The notes below the pieces were generated by a model. The model made no database searches, had not been told where the DNA came from, and saw only the letters and a program-made list of their open reading frames with translations. The position numbers and the translations under genes are program-made. This document shows, piece by piece, positions 55,865 through 64,000 of a stretch of 64,000 nucleotides of DNA; the first letter of the stretch is position 1, and every line of letters begins with the position of its first letter. The DNA comes from Pilatotrama ljubarskyi (taxonomy: Eukaryota; Basidiomycota; Agaricomycetes; Polyporales; Polyporaceae), in NCBI GenBank assembly GCA_022385805.1, contig MU277672.1:168012-232011 (forward strand). The letters run 5' to 3'.

Positions 55865-58800
55865 ATGCAACGCGATCCCACTCCTGCGGCTGTAACACCG
55901 CAGCTATGTCAACGCTATGCCAATCTCATATGGTCATGTCTCGATGCCGATCTACACAAGTCCGCCCTCTTCTATGCCGAACGGTACTTTGTCCTTGACC
56001 TCAAGAACCACGACGCGCGACACCTCTATGCCACTGTACTCCTCGAGTCCGGCCAGCCACACTCCGCTCATAGATTGGTCAACGTGCCCGCGAAGGAGAC
56101 GAGGTGTACAGGCTGCCTCAATATCCTCGCGAAATGCTGCATGAAGCTCGGGCGGCATCGGCAGGCGCGAGAGGCTCTTGAGGGATGCTTACGGGACCAT
56201 TCGTATACCCCGACGCGTGCGTATTGAATTCAGCAGCTATTGGCGCGTTGCAGATCTTACCTTCGCGCAGAATCCATGGGTTTTCGTACGGCGAGCGCGT
56301 TTCCCAACGAAGCCATACTATGCTGTCAGGCGGGGAACAGCGCGCTCAAGGGAAATCTGCACGAAAGCGCTGCCATGAGCTATCGTCAAGCGCTCGCGCT
56401 GAACCCCATGCTGTGGGAGGCTTTCGAAGGCCTCTGTGCAATAGGTCCGTTCATAACATAGTGCGAGATGATGATTAATCAAACAGTTATCCCTAGGCGA
56501 TATACCTCCCATAGAGAACCTCTTTCCCCCTCGACCACAGCCCGTCCTGCAGAAACCTGGAGATGAGGGCCCCGGCAGACCCATACCAGTAGCAACAGGT
56601 GCCGGATTTTTCACGCCTGACGCTGGCAACGCCGGTAACCTGTTTCGCAATTGGAAGCCCGAGCTGAGAGCGGCGGACGTGCCTGCTGGGCCACGAGATT
56701 CCATGTTAGTGTCCGCGATCCTCACTGATGATATGTCGTTTCTGACAGAGGTTGTTACTGACACTGATACACGACAGCGCGACGTCTGACTCTTCATTCT
56801 ATGGCGAGCCGTCGTTCCAGGCCCCCATACGCGCGAGCCGATCACAACCGACCAACTTGGCGGTTCATCCTCCAGCTGTGCGTCCTCTTTCTTCAGCCGA
56901 TGAGGCGGGCCCAGTGACCAAGAAGCTGCGGTCTAACGCACGGCAGCGGTCCGCGGCTTCCTCGTCGACCGCGGCGGAGATGCACAACCTCAAGCCGTCG
57001 AAGTCTGCCGGCGTACTGCCCGCGGCCGCAGACGACCGCCCGAAAAGCTCAAAGGCACGCGCACGCCCGGCCTTGACGAATGCTAACCTCTTCTCATCTT
57101 CCGGTCGTCCTGCCCAGAATGCGGCGGCGCCCTCTAGGTCACATGCGCTCGGTCTGGGCAAGACTGCCACTGGCCCGGGAACGAGACGGAGTACGAGGCT
57201 GCAGAGCGGCGGGAGCAAGCTCGCATCAAAGGTCCGCTCTTCCGTCTGCATCCTGTTTTGTCTGAGTAATGTTGACGTGTTGGCTTGCATCGTGCAGACG
57301 ACCGTCCGAGATCGACAAAGAGCTGCCAACAAGGCTCGTTCACAATCACACGATTCGGGGCTGGAGGAGGAGCCAGGGGGCACGGAACCGGCCTTCGCCC
57401 CGGCCTCACCTCTCGGACAAGGCGCGGTTTCGGAAAGCTCCCCTCCTCCGTCGGCTGCTTGGACAGCGGAACAAGAGCGCGCTGCAGAGGAAGCGTTTCA
57501 GGTCGAGCTCGCGGACTATCAGATCTACGATGTGATGCGGAAGTTCGCGAGTGCCGCGCGCGCGATGGCGTTGTACGACTGTCGGCTTTGCCTGGATGAG
57601 CTGGAGAAGCTTCCGCCACAACACCAGCGCTCTGCGTCTGTCATGGCCATGGTGGGCAAGGCGCACTACGAACTCGGACAGTATCCAGCGGTGAGTCACC
57701 GCTCCAGGGAGCGTTCGGAGTTTATAAAGCTTCGGGCCCCAACGCATGCTGATCCGCATTGTTAATGATAGGCCGAACGGGCGTTCGAGGCTGTTCGAAT
57801 CCTTGAGCCTTATCGTCTGTGGGACATGGAGGTGTACTCGACGCTATTGTGGCACCTGCAGAAGAACATCAGGTTGTCATTCCTGGCGCAAGAGCTGCTC
57901 TCAACAGATCCCAAGTCGCCGCAAGCCTGGATAGCTGTCGGAAACTGCTTTTCACTGCAGAAGGAGAAGACGCAAGCGTTAACATGTTTCCGGCGCGCAG
58001 CACAGCTGGACCCTACATGTGCCTATGCATTCACACTTAGCGGCCACGAATCGATCGACGAGGACCTGAATAAGGCGATCAACTTCTTCCAAGCCGCTTT
58101 ACGTGCTGATGCACGACATTACAACGCTTGGTGCGTCTCCTTACCTTCCTATTCCGCGGATACACTTCTAACTCTGGGGACACCACGCTGCTCTTATCGC
58201 GCCGTGATTGGCTGCTCTAATAGGTACGGCCTGGGGACATGCTATATGCGGATGAGCAAGTTACGTCTTGCGGACTACCACTTCCGGAAGGCGTCTGAGA
58301 TCCACCCTCAGAATGCCGTCCTTCTTGGCTGCGTGGGCATGGTGAGTGGCAGTCACGCGAGCATTATCTGCATCACGTTACTGACGGCGAATATTGCGCC
58401 TGGGATCGAATAGGTCCGAGAACGGTACATGAAGTACGACGAGGCCCTGGAGCTGTTCAACCGGGCAATCCAGTTCTCGCCAGAGAATGCACTGGTGCGC
58501 TATCATCGAGCGAAAATCCTTATCGCCATGAAGAGATACACGGTTAGTGTTGGCGTTATACCTTCCGACTTGCTGGGACGCAGTGGTCTGATTGATACAC
58601 GTTGTGGCGTCTGTGCGGGGTTCGATTTCCAACTAACGCCTGTGAACGCGATCGCCAACAGGCTGCGCTGCAAGACCTGCAGTACCTCAAAGACACGTCC
58701 CCCGAGGAGTCGAACGTGCTGTTTCAGCTGGCGAAGCTGTATCGCCTGCTAGGCGACGACGTGAAGTTCACGCAGCTGCTGGCGGAGGTGCGCGACGTTG

Positions 58801-58886
58801 CGCCGAAGAGCCTGGCGAAGATAAGGAAGCTGGCGGAGAGTGTCAAGCCGCAGGACGTGGGAGAGGAAGTGATGGACGAGGGTTGA
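55865..58886 (+). CDS. CDC27: Anaphase-promoting complex subunit 3 (Cdc27)
   Basis: TPR scaffold of the APC/C ubiquitin ligase; its C-terminal TPRs bind the IR tail of Cdc20/Cdh1. Nine exons (55865-56216, 56271-56444, 56497-56704, 56778-57231, 57298-57690, 57772-58130, 58224-58341, 58414-58542, 58662-58886) join in phase to 803 aa. N-terminal TPRs (about 10-175) include SALFYAERYFVLDLKNHDAR, GCLNILAKCCMKLGRHRQA and ESAAMSYRQALALNPMLWEA. A disordered Ser/Pro-rich middle (about 190-430) follows. The C-terminal TPR array (about 440-780) has repeated signatures such as PQAWIAVGNCFSLQ, ADARHYNAWYGLGTCYMRM and NALVRYHRAKILI. The exon 2 to 3 join uses the second of two nearby acceptors because only it keeps frame. 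Confidence 0.95.
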
Positions 58887-59720
58887 AACCCGGGGCCTCG
58901 AGGGGGACTCGAGGTACCGCACGGGTGGGAGCGCGCGCGCCTTGCGGTGATGGGTGTCGAGCGCGGTATGGTAGCGGACTATTTAGACGTGTATGTTTCG
59001 CAATGATTGTATATACAGAGCATGGGCCTATTGCGCGAGACTGGGCGAGCGGTGATGAGTGCACGAGACGACGACTGGGCGGGTGGCGGTCGCGCGAGTG
59101 TGCGCTGGCTGGCGCGAGGGATTCGTCCGATGGCGGAATGGGAGTGGCCGGGGTGCGACGGCGGGCGTCTGGCGGGCGAGCGAAAAGACCCGAGGGAGTG
59201 GGAATCGGCCGAATTAGGCAGGGCGTTGAGTCACCGCTGAGCGCGTCACTAGCCGCTTATAAGCGGCGCCTGTCGCCCCTCGCATCCCCCAGCTTGCCCG
59301 GCCACCGCCCCTTGCCTCCTCCCACCATGTCCGCATAAGCTGCTCGTCGTCCCCCGCCCGCCCGCCCCTCTGTTTTCTTGTCTCGCCCTGACGGACCCCG
59401 CATTAGTCTAGGCGACCCAGAGAACCCAGCATGGTTAACAAATCCGTCCGCAAATCCCAGAACGGCACCATCCTGTTCGAGCCCTTCATCGTCTACCGTA
59501 TACATCGTTGATCATACACGCAACTCCGTCTGCCTCGTTCGTACTCTCATTACGTCCCATCTCCTATCACTGCTCACACGCGTCTCCCGCACACCAGAAC
59601 GCACCCCTGCTCTCTCTAGTCTTGTCGTTCAACCGGCCTCCTCACCCGCGCAGCATATAATCCCCACCCCCGTCAATGCCCACAGAGCCGCAACGACCTG
59701 AACCACCGTCTCTTTTTACC
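58887..59720. other. Intergenic, upstream of the acidic unknown gene
   Basis: Purine-rich in its first half and pyrimidine-rich from about 59280 to 59715, the latter fitting a promoter and 5' UTR for the next plus-strand gene. No coding feature is supported; frames here lack motifs. Confidence 0.45.
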
Positions 59721-60626
59721 ATGGCCCGCTCGAAGCTGCAGTCCGCCGTCTCTGGTGGCGTGCGCGACTCCTGCAGCCTTCATCGCTGGGTCCTCCTCAA
59801 AAACTCTATCATTCGCTCTCATGCTACAGTCGACCCTGTCCCGCCTCAGCCGCAGGCAGATGTCACTGATTCGCAACCTGTATATAGACGCGACGAGGAA
59901 GAGGCGCGTGACGACGTCGAGGAGGACGCGTTCATGTTCCCCGACCCCCACTGTCTTGGCTCTCGCAGCCCCTGCGCGGGCGACTCCGAGAAGCAATGGC
60001 TAGATTCCCTCCTGGAGGACCTCGGTGACGACGATGAGGATGCGGACGTCGAGGGTCCCAGTGCATCCGTCTCGGTCCTCCCCGTCGACGATGATGACGA
60101 GCCGCTAAGTCCCTTGTGCTCCCCTATGTCTTCATCAGACGACCTCGTCACCCCTTCCCATATGTTCTACCAGCCGCCTCCCATCGCCATCCCGTACCCG
60201 GTTCCTTATCCACCACTCCATCCTCCACTTCTCCCCTCTTGGCTCCAGTTTGACGCGCAGTGCGACGACTCGATTGCCCCCTCGAGCGGCTCGTCGGCGC
60301 TATATATCGACCCGCTCCCGTACTATGACGCGGACGACGTAGACGACCTTCCAGTGCCGGACGCGATAGAGGACACGTCTGACGACGAGTCAGACGTGCT
60401 GTCCACGCCTTACAGCCAGTCCATGTCTTCTCTGTCTCCCCCCGACCCCGCGTCTGTGCCGTTGCCATCGGGGCGCACGCGGTTGCGGACTCGTCCCCAC
60501 GTGTACATTGATACGGACGACGACTACTTCTACCCCTTTGAGCTGGACCCGCCTCTCCCCTTCCACGACGAAGACCAGCTTGACTCTGCTCGTGTCTTTC
60601 GTCCCTCTCTGATCCAGGAATGTTAG
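59721..60626 (+). CDS. Hypothetical acidic Ser/Pro-rich protein, 301 aa
   Basis: A single exon of 301 codons from the ATG at 59721, which sits in a good context (ACCATGG); an in-frame ATG lies 45 bp upstream at 59676. The N-terminus MARSKLQSAVSGGVRDSC followed by LHRWVLLKNSIIRS reads as a compact conserved motif, and I recall similar starts in hypothetical proteins of other mushroom-forming fungi. The rest is disordered, strongly acidic (DDDEDADVEG, DDDDEPLSP, DADDVDDLPVPDA) with a Pro/Tyr-rich middle (PPPIAIPYPVPYPPLHPP). The acidic Ser/Pro blocks resemble transcriptional activation regions or CK2 targets, but no DNA-binding domain is seen. Function unknown. Confidence 0.75.
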   Translation: MARSKLQSAVSGGVRDSCSLHRWVLLKNSIIRSHATVDPVPPQPQADVTDSQPVYRRDEEEARDDVEEDAFMFPDPHCLGSRSPCAGDSEKQWLDSLLEDLGDDDEDADVEGPSASVSVLPVDDDDEPLSPLCSPMSSSDDLVTPSHMFYQPPPIAIPYPVPYPPLHPPLLPSWLQFDAQCDDSIAPSSGSSALYIDPLPYYDADDVDDLPVPDAIEDTSDDESDVLSTPYSQSMSSLSPPDPASVPLPSGRTRLRTRPHVYIDTDDDYFYPFELDPPLPFHDEDQLDSARVFRPSLIQEC

Positions 60627-61483
60627 TTATTTGCATGTTCATATTCGGAATGTCCTGTTATCCACGCCGTCCTGCAGTATCCCGCACACCTCTCCATCCC
60701 CCCACCCCGCCTGCTCCTCATGTCGCTAGCCTGGTCTGTTATCGTACCATACTGCCCATATGCTCTCGCCTGTCTCACATCTGTCCCTAATTGCTGGGTG
60801 TACATATTCGGTTTCCAAATACAGGGTCCTGATAACGACCGGCGTACGTAATACTCGGGGCTGCCAGCTGCTCTCTGCCTTCGGGAGTTTCCCCCGGGGA
60901 GCACCGCGATCTCGCACGTCAGGCTTGCTTCGTCGCAGAAGCAGGTGGAAACTCCGCTCACCAGCCGCTCGCACTGCAACACTGCGCTAGCGCTGCCTGC
61001 GACGGCGGATAGGAGTTATTGTCTGCGTTCTGGACCGTCTGCGGGGTCTCTCTGATGCTGGCGGCGCCCCCGGGTTCGAGCACGAAACGATCGAGCGGGG
61101 CTGCTGGAATGCGGTAGAAGAGCGATAGAACGCGAGTGAAGCAGCCAGTGCGCGGTATCTCGACAGCATGGCGAGCGCAAGCCGCGCAATCGAGGCTACA
61201 TAAGGTTAAGCTACAGCGTACTCGTACAGCAGAGACGGCACGTATGACGCGCGTGGCGATCGGGAAAGGCACCATGCTAGCCCTCTCCGGCGTATAGCCC
61301 TCCCTCTCCCCTCCTAACCATGCACGGGCCCGAGCGAGCACGCAGCGTATAGAATGTGCTTGAAACGTCGACGTCGGGGGACCTGTGGTGATGCGTGCAA
61401 GACCTGTCAGCCTGACCGAACCTTGAAGTTTTCCTTCTCCAGCGTGCAGGTGGCCGAGCGGGCATCAGGCCTCGGACAAGTGA
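60627..61483. other. Intergenic, convergent 3' ends
   Basis: Between the acidic unknown gene (plus) and the SRR1-like gene (minus). It contains their 3' flanks; I see no exon or repeat of note. Confidence 0.45.
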
Positions 61484-63022
61484 TCAGGGCGCGGCGTGTG
61501 CCGTGCAGTCTGCATTTCGTGCGGGGTCCGGTGATCCCGTTCTGGACGAGGATGATGACACCGCCGCCGTCCCAGTCGTTGGTCTCGTATCTTTCCCCGC
61601 GTTCCCGTCGGCTTTAGAGCGTGCTTGCGCGCGAGCGGAGGGAGCGGGGGGAGGAGGGGGCGTCTCCACCTCCGGGGTCCCGGCGGCTGGCGTGGCTTCC
61701 GTCGTTCGCTCTGGGACGCCGAGCGCACCGGGGAGCGTCCACCAATTCGAGCTGCGCTCCGCGAGGACGTCGGAGCGCGCGAACTGTATCGAGGTGTTGT
61801 TGAACGCCGTGGGGAAGGCCGTGCAGGGCGGGAAAGGCCGGCTCGTCAGATAAGGTGCTGCATGTGTGCGCACGCGGTGCGAGTAAGTGGTTGGGAGGCG
61901 GTGGCGATTGGATGATGGATTCCGGGAGGGGCGAGAAGCGAGGCAGGGCGGAGGTAGGCGATGCGTATGTAAGACGCCAGTGCGTGCGGACGGGGAGGGA
62001 AGCGGGGGACATACCGAGGCGCGCTACGCATGGGTGTTCCGATGCGAGCTTCCTTGATGGGATGCTGAACAGCGCCCGGGGGCAGGCAAGGTTAGCGATG
62101 GGTCAGGGCGAAGAAGCTACCGAGCGGAGAAAGGAGAACGACGCGGGTGGCAATCGGAGGACGGAAACGGGAGACGGAAGACGGGCCTCGGGGGGACGGG
62201 GATGGCACGCACCTCTCGGCATACTCGCTAAGGCGGTTGGCGATAAGGAGGACGTTGGCCAGGTGCGCCCTCGACCAGTTCTCGCGCAGCAGGTTCTCGT
62301 ACAGGTGCAGGTCGCAATGCGGCATGAAGACGATCGTGGGCGATCGCAGGCCATAGCTCGCGTGCTGCGAGTGCCGAGAACGACAAAAGAAGGGACGAGT
62401 CAGCGAGCGAAGGGAAGGGAGACAGCACAAGGCCGCAGGGGGCCATAATCGGACGGAAGGGATAGAAGAGCATGCGACGTACTCGGTTCTCGGGGAGAGG
62501 TGTCAGCTTGAGCCGCGCGAGAAGCTCCAGGTCCTCTTTCGCGAAGACGGGGTCGTATACGGATACTTTGGTGCGGTCCTGGGGTGGATGAACACGCGCT
62601 GATGATTTGATGGGAACGTCTACATACATGGGAAGACAACACACTATGCTCAGATCGTCGCACGCTGCAAGGAGGAACGCGAGCTGCGCGCGAGCGTCAC
62701 GCGACGACGCCGGACTTCCCAGTCCGAGGCACAATACGTCCGGTGCGGCGTCCGACGCTACGAACGCCTCTTCGAGCGACTCGCGCAGGCTCTCTGGAGA
62801 TGCGCAAGTCAGGAGGGTCCGGACGAGACAGTTAGGATAGATCGACGGACGTTGTGCCTCGCGCAACCAGTCGCTTTCGGTGAGTTCTTGCGAGGCCCTG
62901 TCCAGGAGGACATCGGGGGAAGGGGGTGCTGCTTGGGGCCTGTTCTTGCGTTTCTTCCGAGTCCGAGCTGGAGCGAAGTGATCGTCATAGTCGAACTGTG
63001 GGTTGCCTTCGTCGTGGGCCAT
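61484..63022 (-). CDS. SRR1-like domain protein
   Basis: Six exons (63022-62851, 62793-62645, 62578-62483, 62364-62213, 62064-62015, 61857-61484) join in phase to 330 aa. The N-terminus is basic and disordered (RTRKKRKNRPQ). The SRR1 domain spans about 75-235: DVLCLGLGSPASSRDARAQL, VSVYDPVFAKEDLELLARL, PTIVFMPHCDLHLYENLLR and LANVLLIANRLSEY, followed by a late AFNNTSIQF motif. Plant SRR1 acts in circadian and phytochrome B signalling, and the yeast member (Ber1) affects microtubules; activity is unknown. The last about 95 residues are a Ser/Pro/Ala-rich extension. The final two introns are longer than the others (about 148-157 nt). Confidence 0.87.
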
Positions 63023-63394
63023 AACCACATGCGCCAAAGCGAGGATTTGTCTTCTCTCCACGTGCAAAGGGATGGTTTGTATAAGGAGGGATCACGCACA
63101 AGGCGTGGAGTCAAACTTCGAGGCTCTGAGAAAGTTACAGAGATGTAAGCGCTCGATGTCACTGCGTTGACGCTGAAGCCTTCTGATTCAAACACGCGCA
63201 AACATTGGCCACGTGCGGGCTCTCGGCGGGCGTCCCGACGAGCGGAATTGCGACCTGCACATCAACGACTGTATGAAACACATCTTGTGCCTTTGCACCC
63301 ACTGCCGACATTGCTTGGGCATGAGCAGTATCAGGTCTGTCTCTTCTCCCTCCTCCGTCGCACATCTCTGGCCTTCGCGCGTTCATTTAGAAAG

Positions 63395-63616
63395 CTACGG
63401 GCACCAATAAAGTACTAGCGTATAATGCCGGCAACACAACTTCGCCCGCGCATCAAACATCGGACGAGCTTGCCCTCTAAGGCAAACGGTCTGTCGTGGC
63501 ATAGGACCCAAGCAAGACTCGTTCATGTCAAACGCGTGAGGATCACACAGCGCGCGGAGGTCGAAAAGACGCTGCTTCATCCAGTCCCTGTCATCCTCTT
63601 CGAGTGCGCCGGGCAC
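63395..63616 (-). other. Possible exon of an unidentified minus-strand gene
   Basis: A 73-codon frame with a coding-like sequence (DDRDWMKQRLFDLRALCDPH, then FDMNESCLGPMPRQTV). It is preceded on the minus strand by a GTAGGT donor-like site near 63620. I could not connect it to an upstream exon or to a family, and the first ATG may not be the real start. It may be part of a gene that continues beyond the window end. Confidence 0.25.
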
Positions 63617-64000
63617 CTACCTGGATGATTGTGCCGTATCTATAGGCTTTGCGAAGCCATTTTACGTGTTACAATCGCGACGGCCCATCTCATTTGGCTC
63701 CGGCAACTCAGATGTAAGATCCGCTATGTGCGGGCCAATCTGGCTTGTCAATGTGTGCGCCCGCTATGTATGACGCGAGCACCAATATCTGTAAGCGAAC
63801 GCAGCCGCTGCAGTCTGGCCAGCAGGCTACAGACTACGCGCGCCACGCCCGCCTGCAATATGTATACCCGTTTACGCCCCTGCAGTACTGTGCGTATTGA
63901 ACGCTGTGCTGTGTTCGCGAGTGTTCGCGCGGGAAGGACGCCGGTAAGCGCTCTACGAGCCCAGTGCGTGCGGAGAAATGCCGCGGGGCACAGCGGCATA
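63617..64000. other. Window end, nothing supported
   Basis: No coding exon, RNA gene or repeat that I can support; one 83-codon minus-strand frame reaches the window end without motifs. Confidence 0.4.

Noticed and set aside
1..64000. tRNA genes, rRNA genes and CRISPR arrays
   Set aside because: I looked for T-loop-like GGTTCGA blocks with matching stems and for regular short repeats and found none; a tRNAscan run could still reveal an intron-bearing tRNA.

Overview
The window is nuclear DNA from a filamentous fungus, almost certainly a basidiomycete of the Agaricomycetes. The evidence is GC-rich DNA, dense genes on both strands, and many short introns (mostly 45-75 nt, GT-AG, two GC-AG). 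Gene content agrees: a G-protein gamma subunit with a CaaX end, a fused alpha-beta tryptophan synthase, a TmpA-like membrane protein, an F-box/LRR-like protein and C2H2/RING proteins. No rRNA, tRNA, CRISPR array or complete transposon was recognised. Exon-intron models were built by hand from reading frame, splice sites and phase. Where a total protein length is given, all exon phases add up, but no transcript data were available.

Layout. 0-5 kb: a G gamma subunit and an unknown 190-aa protein, both minus. 5-17.8 kb: tryptophan synthase (minus) diverges from an asparaginase-ankyrin gene (plus) over a 142-bp promoter with Gcn4-like sites; then a Csm1/Pcs1 monopolin-type kinetochore gene (minus) diverges from an ADGF-type adenosine deaminase, followed by an F-box gene. 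18-22.5 kb: two related zinc-finger/RING genes in tandem (minus), one of them eroded. 23-28 kb: a TLC-domain membrane protein, a DUF1776 protein and an arginine-rich unknown protein. 28-31 kb: a tandem duplication of a 2H cyclic phosphodiesterase, first copy a pseudogene. 31-36 kb: an arrestin-like protein diverging from a triple-KH RNA-binding protein. 36-38.4 kb: a gene-poor stretch holding a candidate MITE. 38.4-43 kb: a membrane-anchored ERI1-like exonuclease and a TmpA-like protein. 45-59 kb: NDC80, MOG1, an NRBF2/Atg38-like MIT protein, an unknown Ser/Pro-rich protein, CCT1 and APC3/CDC27. 59-64 kb: a conserved-looking acidic unknown protein and an SRR1-like protein.

Function. Most genes are housekeeping. 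Three act in chromosome segregation (Csm1/Pcs1, Ndc80, APC3); Mog1 serves Ran transport and CCT1 protein folding. Trp synthase and asparaginase share a promoter that looks built for general amino-acid control. The least ordinary items are the C2H2-RING tandem pair, the decaying phosphodiesterase copy, the inverted-repeat element at 37.8-38.35 kb and the membrane anchor on the ERI1-like nuclease.
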